NCBI RefSeq assembly: GCF_004000865.1
Contig: NZ_BIMB01000001.1
Location: 186,001 to 250,000 of the forward strand
Direction of reading: 5' to 3'
Length of the DNA stretch: 64,000 nt
DNA from: Paenibacillus elgii NBRC 100335
Lineage (GTDB): Bacteria > Bacillota > Bacilli > Paenibacillales > NBRC-103111
Shown here one piece after another: positions 7,497 through 15,973 of this stretch. How positions within the stretch are numbered: the first letter of the stretch is position 1; every line of letters begins with the position of its first letter. The notes beneath the pieces are model-generated. The model worked only from the letters and a program-made list of their open reading frames with translations, was not told the origin of the DNA and did no database searches. The translations under genes were made by a program, and so were the position numbers.

Positions 7497-7982
7497 TTAT
7501 TCTTTTTTGACGGACGTTACTTGCCCGCGCGTCATGGCGGCCAGGTCATTGGGAGTCAGCTCGAATACGGCTTTCGGATGTCCCGCCGCCGCCCATAAGG
7601 TGGGGTATTGAAACAGATCTTCGTCAATCATCGTCAGAATCGGCTCCGGATGTCCGATCGGCGCAACGCCCCCGATGACAAAGCCCGTATGCTCCCGCAC
7701 GAAATCCGCATCGGCCTTGACAAGCTTATCGTCAATGCGACTGGAGATGAGCTTCTCATCCACCCGGTTCACGCCGCTCGCGACAACCAGAAGCGGCTTA
7801 TTCGACGGCTTGAGCCGGAAAATGATCGATTTTGCGATTTGCGCCACCTCACAGCCTATGGCGTCCGCCGCCTCTTGGGCGGTTCGCGCGCTGTCCGGCA
7901 GCTCCACAACCCGGTTCGGATATCCCAACCCCGCTAATTTGTCCTGCACGCGCTGCGCACTTTCCTTTAACTGACTGCTCAA
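7497..7982 (-). CDS. YbaK/EbsC-family aminoacyl-tRNA deacylase
   Basis: A 161-aa single-domain protein of the YbaK/ProX editing family. It has ELPDSARTAQEAADAIGC, a conserved lysine in QIAKSIIFRL, and GFVIGGVAPIGH, the substrate-pocket signature. Members hydrolyse mischarged Cys- or Ala-tRNAPro in the cytosol. The start is a TTG at 7982 with GGAGGG upstream. The gene lies 38 bp downstream of leuA on the same strand and could be co-transcribed. The exact tRNA substrate cannot be read from sequence. Confidence 0.88.
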   Translation of the reverse strand: MSSQLKESAQRVQDKLAGLGYPNRVVELPDSARTAQEAADAIGCEVAQIAKSIIFRLKPSNKPLLVVASGVNRVDEKLISSRIDDKLVKADADFVREHTGFVIGGVAPIGHPEPILTMIDEDLFQYPTLWAAAGHPKAVFELTPNDLAAMTRGQVTSVKKE

Positions 7983-8020
7983 AACGTTTCCCTCCGATAG
8001 GTCCGGACTGTCGATCCGGC

Positions 8021-9559
8021 CTATTTTTCGTCTTTCACAAGGTCCAGCAGGATGCCGTTTATCCCGTTCAGGAAAGCATTCGCGCTGGCCTTGATAATGT
8101 CCGTGTCCATCGCCCGGCCGGAGTAAATTTTGCCTTGATGCTCAATACGGATGTTGACCCGGCCAACAGCCTCCTTGCCTCGGGACAAGCTGTTGATCTT
8201 ATAATCCTTCAGCTCAATTTCCAGACCGACCAACGTTTTGATCGCGCTGTACAAGGCATCGATCGGACCGTCGCCCACGGCGCTGCCTTTCATCGACTCC
8301 GAGCCCTTGTTCAATTTGACAGCAGCCGTCGGGTTCTGATCGTTGCTCACCACCTGGAAGGACTCCAGCTCGTATAATTGCTTGCTGCTTTGCTCGACGG
8401 TCCGGTGATTCGTGACGAGATAAAATACGTCGTGATCGTACACTTCTTTCTTCGCATCGGCCAAGGTCAGGAACTTCGCGAACAGCTGCTCGAAATCGTC
8501 GGCATCGCTCGTATCGAAGCCCATTCTCTCGACGGTATTCTTGAAGGCGTGCCGTCCGGAACGGGCGGTCAGGATCAGCTCCATGCTGTCCGCACCGACC
8601 TCTTCGGGCGACATGATCTCATATACCCGCTTGTCTTTCAACAGCCCGTCCTGATGAATACCCGAAGAATGCGCGAAGGCGTTCTCGCCGGTAATCGCTT
8701 TGTTGACTTGTACATCGAGCCCCGTCAGATGGCTAACCAGCCTGGAGGTTCTGTGCAGCTCCGTCGTATTGATATCGGTGTAGCCGTTGAAGTAGTTCTC
8801 CCTGACCTTAAGCCCCATCACGACTTCCTCCAACGAAGCGTTGCCTGCCCGCTCGCCTAGGCCGTTGATGGTGCATTCGACCTTTTCCGCCCCGTTCTTG
8901 ATCGCGCTCAGCGTATTGGCCGTTGCCAGACCGAGGTCATTGTGACAGTGTACGCTAAGAATCACGCGGTCGTCCAAATTTTTGAGCCGTTTATTGATTT
9001 TGCGGATCAGCTCGCCGAATTCCTCCGGAACGGCATAGCCCACCGTATCAGGGACGTTAATCATAGTCGCTCCCGCTTTCACGACGGCCTCAATCGTCTT
9101 CCACAAGTATTCGAAATCCGACCGCGATGCGTCTTCCGTGGAATACTGCACTTGCGGAAGCAGCGTCTTGGCATACTTGACCGCGTCAACGCCCATTTGC
9201 AGGACGGCATCCTTGGATCGGTTGAACTTCTTCTCCACGTGGATGTTCGAGGTGCCGAGCACAATATGAATAAGCGGATTCTGCGCCAGCTTAATACTTT
9301 CATAGACCGCGTCGATATCGCTTTTGACCGCCCGGGCCAAGGCCGTAATCGAGACGCTGTTGCCTACGCAGCGGGCAATTTCTTGGACCGCTTGAAAATC
9401 CCCTGCAGACGAGGCGGGGAAGCCTGCTTCGATAATATCTACATTAAGCCGTTTTAACTGCTGGGCAATCTCTATTTTTTGATGAAGATTCAATTTTGCG
9501 CCCGGAACTTGTTCGCCGTCGCGCAGCGTAGTATCGAACACCATAATTTTACGTTTCAT
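8021..9559 (-). CDS. leuA: 2-isopropylmalate synthase
   Basis: The 512-aa protein starts MKRKIMVFDTTLRDGEQ, the HMGL-like catalytic signature, with metal ligands in HCHNDLG and a GLGERAGNASLEEV motif. The TIM barrel is followed by the C-terminal LeuA allosteric domain (from about residue 390). It condenses acetyl-CoA with 2-ketoisovalerate, the committed step to leucine. Citramalate synthase and other homologues share this fold, but the leucine T-box upstream supports LeuA. ATG at 9559 has GGGAGG 7-8 nt away. It lies outside any visible ilv-leu operon, so it may be a second copy. Confidence 0.93.
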   Translation of the reverse strand: MKRKIMVFDTTLRDGEQVPGAKLNLHQKIEIAQQLKRLNVDIIEAGFPASSAGDFQAVQEIARCVGNSVSITALARAVKSDIDAVYESIKLAQNPLIHIVLGTSNIHVEKKFNRSKDAVLQMGVDAVKYAKTLLPQVQYSTEDASRSDFEYLWKTIEAVVKAGATMINVPDTVGYAVPEEFGELIRKINKRLKNLDDRVILSVHCHNDLGLATANTLSAIKNGAEKVECTINGLGERAGNASLEEVVMGLKVRENYFNGYTDINTTELHRTSRLVSHLTGLDVQVNKAITGENAFAHSSGIHQDGLLKDKRVYEIMSPEEVGADSMELILTARSGRHAFKNTVERMGFDTSDADDFEQLFAKFLTLADAKKEVYDHDVFYLVTNHRTVEQSSKQLYELESFQVVSNDQNPTAAVKLNKGSESMKGSAVGDGPIDALYSAIKTLVGLEIELKDYKINSLSRGKEAVGRVNIRIEHQGKIYSGRAMDTDIIKASANAFLNGINGILLDLVKDEK

Positions 9560-9607
9560 CCTTATTCCTCCCAAATTCGCATTTCTTTATATTTATATGT
9601 GAAGCGG

Positions 9608-9634
9608 TGTTGGTTAAACCCGGAATTTAACCAA
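9608..9634 (-). other. Perfect inverted repeat between T-box terminator and leuA
   Basis: GTTGGTTAAA and TTTAACCAAC flank a short loop. This second hairpin follows the T-box terminator and ends about 48 nt before the leuA start codon. It could stabilise the processed mRNA or act as an additional control site; role unknown. Confidence 0.5.
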
Positions 9635-9896
9635 CAAAAAAACCCCGTCTCTACGTATAGAGACGAGGTTGAACCCGCGGTACCACTCTAATTCATTTCC
9701 TAAGAAATGAGCTCAATTCGATGGCTATCACCATCTATCCCTGTAACGGTGGAACTCCGGCTTACCCTACATGTCAGGCAGCTGTTCATAGACGAGTTCG
9801 AAATGAACGACGTTACCGTTTCGCACCGACCAACGGCTCTCTGAAAAGTCATTGCACTTCTACTATTTCTAATCCTCACATTTGTATTTGGAATTA
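9633..9896 (-). promoter_or_regulatory. Leucine T-box leader
   Basis: On the minus strand the T-box sequence AGAGTGGTACCGCGGG (9689-9674) is exact. Stem I features AGAGAG and GGTGCGAAAC lie upstream. The specifier region reads GAACTCGTC, giving CTC (Leu) at 9796-9794. The terminator AACCTCGTCTCT/AGAGACGGGGTT (9670-9641) is followed by a T run. Uncharged tRNA-Leu should stabilise the antiterminator and turn on leuA. This agrees with the biosynthetic role of the downstream gene. Confidence 0.95.
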
Positions 9897-9902
9897 TTGG
9901 TT

Positions 9903-9931
9903 AGTATAGGGTAATCCGATCGATTTGTCAA
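9903..9931 (-). promoter_or_regulatory. Sigma-A promoter of the leuA T-box transcript
   Basis: Minus strand TTGACA (9931-9926), 17-bp spacer, TATACT (9908-9903): a near-consensus promoter located right before the T-box leader. Confidence 0.9.
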
Positions 9932-9933
9932 AC

Positions 9934-10503
9934 CTATTCTGCGCCGCCTGCTTCCGCCAGAAATTGCTCGGCGCTTCTGACCTTGCCAATTCGCGGGAAA
10001 ATGTAGTTGCAGGAAGCTTCATGCTCCTCCTTGCTGAAGGTCTTCATCGCATCCGTGATGAAGATTTGATGATAGCCAAACTGGAATGCTTCTCTCGCCG
10101 TGCTTTCCACCCCGATATTGGTGGCGATTCCGCACAAGACGATCGTATCAATCCCTCTCCGGCGAAGCTGAAGATCCAGATCCGTACCGAAAAAAGCGCC
10201 CCACTGCCGCTTCGTGACCACGTAATCGTCCGGGCGGACGCCCAGCTCCGGGACGAACTCGGCCCAATCTTGAGGAGGCTGAACGGCCGGAACCGGCTGA
10301 TCCGTTGCCGGCTTTAATCTGTCCTGCCCATCGTGGAAATCGACATGGACGAATGCGATAAATCCGCCCTTCTCACGGAACAGCCGGACAAGCCCGGCAG
10401 CCTTCTCAACAATCTCTTGCCCGTTCGCGGTGGCGACGATTCCCTTCTGCAAATCGATAAGGACTAAAGCTGTTTTTTGAAAATTCACTTGTATTGGTAT
10501 CAT
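9934..10503 (-). CDS. Cysteine hydrolase of the isochorismatase family
   Basis: A 189-aa protein with the isochorismatase-like triad: Asp in ALVLIDLQKG, Lys in YVVTKRQWGAFF and Cys in VLCGIATNIGVESTAR (cis-peptide loop). Members hydrolyse isochorismate, nicotinamide or other amides; this one is unassigned. Its ATG overlaps the stop of the AbrB-like permease by 4 bp (10500-10503), so the two are translationally coupled. The stop codon lies immediately before the leuA promoter. Confidence 0.88.
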   Translation of the reverse strand: MIPIQVNFQKTALVLIDLQKGIVATANGQEIVEKAAGLVRLFREKGGFIAFVHVDFHDGQDRLKPATDQPVPAVQPPQDWAEFVPELGVRPDDYVVTKRQWGAFFGTDLDLQLRRRGIDTIVLCGIATNIGVESTAREAFQFGYHQIFITDAMKTFSKEEHEASCNYIFPRIGKVRSAEQFLAEAGGAE

Positions 10504-11612
10504 TGAGTTTCCCTCCGTTTGGTTAATTTGCTGTTATATCGGAACATCGCCTTCAACAAAGGCGGTACCGCGAAAAAGATAAAAAAGGTACGAAACAGCT
10601 GATAGCCGGCCACCATCGACAAATCCGCATGAATCTCATGGGCGATAATGCCCATTTGATCCATCCCCCCGGGAGCAAGGCTTAGCAGCCCGGTAGAGGC
10701 GGATACGGACTGGAGCTTGGTCAGCAGCACGCTCAAGCCCAAAGCCCCCAGCATCAGCAGCAGTCCGCTGCCAACCGCCAGCGAGATCGTCCGTACTTTA
10801 TGCGTCAACCGGCCCGGCTTCAGCATCAGCCCTACATGTACGCCAATGAAGAGCTGCGCCGCGTTAAGGACAAAGGACGGAAGCGGCGGTCCCTGGAAGC
10901 CGGTCCATTGAAGAACCGCCGTTCCGATAGCCGGACCCAGCAAAAAAGCGGTCGGAAATTTGATCTTGTTCCCCAAGACGGCGCATCCTACGCAGACCAG
11001 CGCATAGACGAGCAGGTTCGGAATCATCCCGCTGCTCCAACCTGCCGAAACGGCGGACAACGGAGCACCGGCCCCCGAACCCTCGTGCGCTTGCCCGAAG
11101 AGCGGGCTCGTTACCAGCAAGGGCACGCACGTGATGATCAGGATCAGCCGGATCACCTGCGTGACGGTGACGACCGTGAGATTGACCCCGTCGGTTTCCT
11201 CCGCCAACACAAGAACCTGCGTCAGCCCTCCGGGTATGCTTCCCAACAGCGAGGATTTGTAATCGATCTCCGCCAGTCTGGAGACGGGATAGGCGATGCC
11301 CGCGCACCAAAGCAGCAGGAGCAGCGTCATGAGCAGCATCCACGGTAGTTGGTACGACATCTCCTTCAGCGCCGCCGCCGTCATGGCCAGCCCGATCGTG
11401 TATCCGACGATGATCATGCCCGTGTTTCTGAACTGCCCGGGCCATGCGAAACGTCCCTTAAACACATTCGATCCGATCAAAACGGCGAACATCGGACCCA
11501 GCAGCCAGGGTATCGGCAAATGCAGCAGCTTGAACGCGATGCCGCCGATGACAGCCGCAATCAGAGAGCACGCGATCCCGGCGGAACGGGTCGGGGCTTT
11601 TCGTTGATCCAT
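10500..11612 (-). CDS. AbrB-family (ammonia monooxygenase-like) membrane transporter
   Basis: The 370-aa protein has about ten hydrophobic helices arranged as two AbrB-type repeats, with GSIPGGLTQVLVLAEE in the first and SLAPGGMDQMGIIAHE in the second. These are the paired SxxPGG signatures of the AbrB duplication family of putative exporters or regulators. It is the first gene of a two-gene operon with the isochorismatase. A 28-bp palindrome lies about 40 bp upstream of the start, shared in core with the operator of the adjacent Rrf2 gene. Confidence 0.85.
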   Translation of the reverse strand: MDQRKAPTRSAGIACSLIAAVIGGIAFKLLHLPIPWLLGPMFAVLIGSNVFKGRFAWPGQFRNTGMIIVGYTIGLAMTAAALKEMSYQLPWMLLMTLLLLLWCAGIAYPVSRLAEIDYKSSLLGSIPGGLTQVLVLAEETDGVNLTVVTVTQVIRLILIITCVPLLVTSPLFGQAHEGSGAGAPLSAVSAGWSSGMIPNLLVYALVCVGCAVLGNKIKFPTAFLLGPAIGTAVLQWTGFQGPPLPSFVLNAAQLFIGVHVGLMLKPGRLTHKVRTISLAVGSGLLLMLGALGLSVLLTKLQSVSASTGLLSLAPGGMDQMGIIAHEIHADLSMVAGYQLFRTFFIFFAVPPLLKAMFRYNSKLTKRRETQ

Positions 11613-11650
11613 AACTCTCCCTCCCTATCTTTCTATAGAGTTATTTTGAA

Positions 11651-11678
11651 TAATATGTGCATTTTTATGCACATATTA
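11651..11678. promoter_or_regulatory. Palindromic operator upstream of the AbrB/isochorismatase operon
   Basis: TAATATGTGCAT (11651-11662), four T, then ATGCACATATTA (11667-11678): a perfect 12-bp inverted repeat. The core TGTGC-N8-GCACA (11656-11673) recurs with identical spacing upstream of the Rrf2 gene. Confidence 0.72.
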
Positions 11679-11693
11679 GAGTAAAAAAAGAGA

Positions 11694-12095
11694 TCATTCA
11701 AGCAGGTCGGCAATCGTATAGGTGCCCAGCACATGGTCTACCTGCACAATGATGTCGGTCATGAGTTTCTGAAACGATTCGTTGACCTTTTTTCCAAACA
11801 GGTGATTTCCTGTTGTATCCAGCATCTGGTTCCATAAGGGCTCTTCTTCGTGTAAAGCGTTGTAGATCTCGGACAGCGTAATCTCCCCGGGCTTTCGGGT
11901 CAACTGATAGCCCCCTGCTCTGCCCTGCTTCACTTCCACGATGCCGGCTTCCGCCAGTTGCGCTAAAATTTTGCGGAGCGCGGTCGGCTCACAGCGGATC
12001 TCTTCCGCGATTTCGGCGCTGGAGCGCTGCTCCGAAGTTAAGGCGAGTACGATTAAAGCTTGCAGCCCGAAGCCGAACCGCTTGATTTGTGCCAT
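11694..12095 (-). CDS. Rrf2-family transcriptional regulator (YwnA-like)
   Basis: A 133-aa winged-helix protein. RSSAEIAEEIRCEPTALRKI is the HTH and GRAGGYQLTRKPGEITLSEI the Rrf2 wing signature. The three cysteines that hold an iron-sulfur cluster in IscR/NsrR are absent, so it is a non-FeS member similar to YwnA. It is transcribed toward the AbrB/isochorismatase operon. The same TGTGC-N8-GCACA palindrome sits in front of both this gene and that operon, pointing to autoregulation plus control of the neighbours. Confidence 0.88.
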   Translation of the reverse strand: MAQIKRFGFGLQALIVLALTSEQRSSAEIAEEIRCEPTALRKILAQLAEAGIVEVKQGRAGGYQLTRKPGEITLSEIYNALHEEEPLWNQMLDTTGNHLFGKKVNESFQKLMTDIIVQVDHVLGTYTIADLLE

Positions 12096-12130
12096 GTTGC
12101 CCTGAACAGCCTCCTTCGGCTACAGCTTTT

Positions 12131-12152
12131 AATGTGCTTAATTTAGCACACT
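12131..12152. promoter_or_regulatory. Second copy of the TGTGC-N8-GCACA operator
   Basis: TGTGC (12133-12137), eight bases, GCACA (12146-12150), about 40 bp upstream of the Rrf2 start. It has the same core and spacing as the site at 11656-11673. Confidence 0.68.
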
Positions 12153-12237
12153 TTAATACAAAAAACAACCCCTCTCGCTCGCGCCAAACTTACCGGCAAA
12201 CGCAAGCATACGTCAGGGGTCATTTTTCGATTGAATT

Positions 12238-13143
12238 TTACCTCTGCAATCCTGTCGGCTTTTTCACCAAACGTATTGATCTTGCATTGACCAGCAGGAT
12301 GCTGCCGACGATGAGCACGAGTCCCGCCACCAAATTAATTGATATTCGCTCGCCCAGAAACAGGACGCTGCAAGTAATCGCAATGAGCGGGATCAGAAAC
12401 GTAAACGCTCCGACCTTGCCAGCTTCGCCGGAGCCGACAAGCTTGAAGTAAGCGAGCCAGCCTAGCGCAATGACGAAAACGGAAATAAACAGCAGACTCG
12501 ATACGAACGTAACGTTCCAGACGATATCCGTCCATTTTTCCAGAACAGAACCCGAGCCTAACAGCAAAATGCCGCCGATCATCAGTTGAAGCGCCACCGC
12601 CCAAACCATATCGACCCGCGCCGACATTTTCTTAGTATACATGGTACCCAAGGCCCAACTGACCGCACAGCCGAGAGCGAGCACGATTCCGGTAACGGAC
12701 AGATGTCCAGCCAGACTGCTTGCGCTAATCTCGAATACGCCTAGAAAACCGAGCACAAGTCCGATCCATTTCAAGCCGAACATCTCTTCCCCCAGCCATA
12801 GCCAGGATAAAATCCCGAGCAATACGGGCTGCAGGAAAACGATCGCCGAGAAGAGTCCGGCCGGCAAATAGTTCAGTCCGATCGTTTGAAGACCGTAAAA
12901 GAGAATGATGTTCAGCACGGACGAAATCACATAAACGGGCCACGTCTGCTTCCAATTGAGCTTCTTGTAGCCGGGCAAGGCGACGCAGATGAGAATCAAT
13001 CCCCCGATGCACGTCCTCAAGCCTGCAAATAATAAAGGCGGCGAAAAGGAAAGCGTATATTTAGACAGCGGCCAGTTGATTCCCCAGACGATAACGAGAA
13101 AAGTGAGATACAAAGCCGCCCGCGAGCGTGAGAGCTGCAACAC
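12238..13143 (-). CDS. EamA-family (DMT superfamily) exporter
   Basis: The 301-aa membrane protein has ten predicted helices in two EamA repeats. It shows FLVIVWGINWPLSKY near the N-terminus, LQPVLLGILSWLWLGEE in repeat one and FLIPLIAITCSVLFLGE in repeat two. Such proteins export amino acids or other metabolites. GTG at 13143 has AAGGAG 8-9 nt upstream; another GTG at 13152 abuts the ribosome binding site and is unlikely. It is divergent from a LysR gene, the usual arrangement for a regulator and its target. Confidence 0.88.
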   Translation of the reverse strand: MLQLSRSRAALYLTFLVIVWGINWPLSKYTLSFSPPLLFAGLRTCIGGLILICVALPGYKKLNWKQTWPVYVISSVLNIILFYGLQTIGLNYLPAGLFSAIVFLQPVLLGILSWLWLGEEMFGLKWIGLVLGFLGVFEISASSLAGHLSVTGIVLALGCAVSWALGTMYTKKMSARVDMVWAVALQLMIGGILLLGSGSVLEKWTDIVWNVTFVSSLLFISVFVIALGWLAYFKLVGSGEAGKVGAFTFLIPLIAITCSVLFLGERISINLVAGLVLIVGSILLVNARSIRLVKKPTGLQR

Positions 13144-13239
13144 GATGAACACTCCTTGTTGTCAATGTTTTCTCATGATACAATAACTATCGAAATAAAT
13201 AAAATGAATGTTTATTATAAGGAGCATACCATAAGTGTT

Positions 13240-14118
13240 ATGACCCATTCCCAAATTCAGCTGTTCGTCAAAATCGCCGAAACTGGTAGCTTTACCAAAG
13301 CCGGTCATGAATTGAATATGACACAGCCTGCCGTCAGCCGCGCCGTCTCCACACTGGAAGCCGAGCTCGGCGTGACTCTCCTGATTCGCGACCGAAGGAA
13401 CGGGATTATTTTGACGGACATCGGCGAACGCCTCTTGGTTGTGTTCCGCGATATTTTGCAGGGCTTCGAGAAGGTGGAACAGGAAGTGATGGCCGAAAAA
13501 GGCTTCGAAGTCGGGACGATTCGAATCGGTTCCTTTCCCTCGGCCTCCGCTTATTTTCTGCCCAAAATTTTCAGAGTCATCGGAGAAAAATATCCCCGCA
13601 TTCAATTCGATCTGTACGAAGGCACCATCGACGACCTCAGAGAACGGCTGGCCTCCAGAATGATTGATGTCGCTTTTCTCATTCCGCCGCATGATGAATT
13701 TGAAGTTACTCCCTTACTAAAAGAAGAGATGTTTCTGTTCATCCGGGACGACCACCCTCTGGCCGATCGTTCGACCATTCGTTTACAAGAATTGAGCGAC
13801 GAGGCGATGATCATCTGCAACGGAGGCTACGAAATCCCGATCTTTGAGCGATTCCGGGAAGCCGGGGCCCGTCTCCAAGTCAAATATATCGTCCATAATG
13901 TGAACACCTCGTTGAACATGATCCAAGAAGGGCTCGGTGTGGCGATCATGTCGAACATCTCGGTTGCCCTGTCAACCTTGCCTCCCAACGTTCGAATGCA
14001 TGCGCTAAAACCTCACCCTTACAGAGAAATTAACCTGGCGGTACCTTCCCTGCAAGAAGCTTCCATCGCTGTCAAGCTGTTTATCCAGACCGCACGAGAC
14101 TTGTTCGGGGAATCTTGA
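13240..14118 (+). CDS. LysR-family transcriptional regulator
   Basis: A 292-aa LysR protein with N-terminal HTH (QLFVKIAETGSFTKAGHELN, TQPAVSRAVSTLEAELGV) and an effector-binding domain with the GTIRIGSFPSASAYFLPKI start and GLGVAIMSNISV motif. The ATG at 13240 begins at the canonical family position although AAGGAG is about 16 nt away. It is divergent from the EamA exporter across about 100 bp and probably controls it. Confidence 0.9.
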   Translation: MTHSQIQLFVKIAETGSFTKAGHELNMTQPAVSRAVSTLEAELGVTLLIRDRRNGIILTDIGERLLVVFRDILQGFEKVEQEVMAEKGFEVGTIRIGSFPSASAYFLPKIFRVIGEKYPRIQFDLYEGTIDDLRERLASRMIDVAFLIPPHDEFEVTPLLKEEMFLFIRDDHPLADRSTIRLQELSDEAMIICNGGYEIPIFERFREAGARLQVKYIVHNVNTSLNMIQEGLGVAIMSNISVALSTLPPNVRMHALKPHPYREINLAVPSLQEASIAVKLFIQTARDLFGES

Positions 14119-14141
14119 AAGCCGCGTGCTCCGGCAACGTG

Positions 14142-14185
14142 AAAGAACCGCGATTCCGATTGAACGGACCGCGGTTCTTTCTTTT
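14142..14185 (+). terminator. Terminator of the LysR gene
   Basis: AAAGAACCGCG (14142-14152) and CGCGGTTCTTT (14170-14180) form a perfect 11-bp stem followed by CTTTTT. It may also serve the convergent HxlR gene. Confidence 0.82.
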
Positions 14186-14187
14186 TA

Positions 14188-14550
14188 TCAGGCTTGCCTT
14201 TGTTCCTCCGGCGGGTTCCCGTCCTCCGACTTCCCCCACTTGGCGGCCCATTTCTCCATTTCCTTGAGCGCAGCCTGAAAATCCAAACCTTTTTCCGTTA
14301 ACGAATATTGTACGGTTACGGGCACTGTGGGAAAAACTTCGCGGCGGACAATCCCGCTGTTCTCCAAATGCCGCAGCACATCCGTTAAAGATTGCGTCCT
14401 GACGACCGCCACGTCCCGATGAAGCTGCTTGAACCGTTTAGGCCCCTTGGACAGCTCCGCAATGACCAGGAAGGCCCATTTCGCCCCCAAAATTTGCAGC
14501 ACCGAGCAGATATTCGAGAACCCTTTCTCCTCGTCCTTTGCAGGCTCCAT
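14188..14550 (-). CDS. HxlR-family transcriptional regulator
   Basis: The 120-aa protein has the HxlR winged-helix layout: ILGAKWAFLVIAELSKGPKRF, QSLTDVLRHLENSGIVRREV, and a VQYSLTEKGLDF wing. It is divergent from an MFS exporter gene, so it likely represses or activates that exporter in response to an electrophile or drug. The ATG at 14550 has GGAGG very close (1 nt) and AGGTGG 4 nt away. Confidence 0.88.
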   Translation of the reverse strand: MEPAKDEEKGFSNICSVLQILGAKWAFLVIAELSKGPKRFKQLHRDVAVVRTQSLTDVLRHLENSGIVRREVFPTVPVTVQYSLTEKGLDFQAALKEMEKWAAKWGKSEDGNPPEEQRQA

Positions 14551-14618
14551 GCCTCCACCTACTTACTTTTATTTAGTTAGTCAAAACAATTGGATAATGT
14601 CCAAATACTTTGCCTTCT

Positions 14619-14633
14619 TACGTAAAATACGTA
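14619..14633. promoter_or_regulatory. Palindrome in the hxlR-MFS divergent region
   Basis: TACGTA-AAA-TACGTA is a symmetric site roughly midway between the divergent HxlR and MFS genes. It is a candidate operator, judged only by position and symmetry. Confidence 0.35.
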
Positions 14634-14746
14634 CCCTAATTATAATACAACCAAGAGATCTCGCAATCCCAACTGTCGAATCGGCATGTGCCGGCCATGA
14701 CCCGATTTCGGCTGCTGTCCCGGACAGCGGAAAGGAATGATTCGAA

Positions 14747-15913
14747 ATGCATCGCATGTCCATTTACACGCTTGCGCTTGGCGTCTTTTTAACGGCAACC
14801 TCCGAGCTCGTCGTATCCGGCATTCTTAATGTCATTGCCGAAAGCTTAAACATTTCCCTTGCCCTTGCCGGGCAATTGATTACCGTCTACTCCCTTGCGT
14901 TCGCCATTGGCACCCCGGTTGTCGTATCCGTCACCGCCCGCTTGGGACGCAGAAAAGTATTGCTAGGCTCACTGGCGCTTTTTATTGTGGGCTGCCTGGT
15001 ATCGTTCGGTAGCTCAAATATCGTCATCCTGATGGCCTCCCGTGTCATATTGGGGATAAGCGCGGGCGTCTATCTTGTCGTAGCGCTGGGTGTGGCCGCG
15101 AAATTGGTCCCCCGCGAAAAATTGGGCAGCGCCATCGGCACCATCATTCTAGGCTTTAGCAGCGCCATGATCCTGGGCGTCCCGATCGGAATCGCGATCA
15201 CGAACTGGCTGAATTGGCAATCTATCTTCCTGATTCTGGGCTTGTTCAGCTTAGGAATTACCATCGTCATCTGGCGTCTTCTCCCGGATATCGAAGGGGA
15301 TGCGCCGGTTTCGTTCCGTCAGCAGTTCAAAGTGCTGGGAAGCGTCGTTGTCGTAAGCGGCCTGCTGCTCACGTTTTTCCGGGAGACAGGAAATTCGATT
15401 GTGTTTACTTATTTGACGCCGTATCTTCAAGGCAGCCTTCATGTCCAAGCTTCGAACATTAGCATCATTATGCTGGCTTTCGGCATTTTCGGCGCCATCG
15501 GCTCCCGGCTGGGCGGTTACGGCGTCGATCGATGGGGAGCGGCCCGAGTCATTACGTTCAGCATTGCCGTTCATACCGCCGCGCTGGCCGTGTTACCTTT
15601 TGTTTCGGATGTGCCCGGGATCGGGTTGGCGCTGCTGGCCGTCATCATCTTTTCCATGTTTGCAAATGGCCCGGCGATCCAAAGCTATTTCATTCAACAA
15701 GCGCCGGAGTCGTCGAATCTGGTGCTTAGCCTGAATACATCGATCGTGCACTTGGGATTGGCCGCGGGAGCCGGGGCAGGAGGATTCATGGTCAGCGCCG
15801 CTTCCACCCTCCAGTATAACCCTTGGGCTGCAAGCTTCATTTTGGTGATCGGTCTGGCGGCCGCCTTGGTCAGCTTCACGAGGGGAAAGAAGGTTGCGGT
15901 CAAGCCCGCCTAA
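14747..15913 (+). CDS. MFS drug exporter (AraJ/YdhP type, DHA1)
   Basis: The 388-aa protein has twelve predicted helices, the loop 2-3 motif variant TARLGRRKVLLGSL and a C-motif region SSAMILGVPIGIAITNWL characteristic of drug:H+ antiporters. GGAAAGGA precedes the ATG at 14747 at a good distance. It forms a divergent pair with the HxlR regulator. The exported compound is unknown. Confidence 0.9.
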   Translation: MHRMSIYTLALGVFLTATSELVVSGILNVIAESLNISLALAGQLITVYSLAFAIGTPVVVSVTARLGRRKVLLGSLALFIVGCLVSFGSSNIVILMASRVILGISAGVYLVVALGVAAKLVPREKLGSAIGTIILGFSSAMILGVPIGIAITNWLNWQSIFLILGLFSLGITIVIWRLLPDIEGDAPVSFRQQFKVLGSVVVVSGLLLTFFRETGNSIVFTYLTPYLQGSLHVQASNISIIMLAFGIFGAIGSRLGGYGVDRWGAARVITFSIAVHTAALAVLPFVSDVPGIGLALLAVIIFSMFANGPAIQSYFIQQAPESSNLVLSLNTSIVHLGLAAGAGAGGFMVSAASTLQYNPWAASFILVIGLAAALVSFTRGKKVAVKPA

Positions 15914-15917
15914 TAGT

Positions 15918-15960
15918 GAAAAAAAAGAAGGCCGTACCCCTCTTCAAAAGAGAGTACGGT
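15918..15960. terminator. Bidirectional terminator between MFS and VOC genes
   Basis: CCGTAC (15932-15937) and GTACGG (15954-15959) enclose a second short pairing (CTCTT/AAGAG). An A-tract at 15918-15926 gives the T-run for the minus-strand gene. Confidence 0.68.
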
Positions 15961-15973
15961 CCGGAATGGCGCG

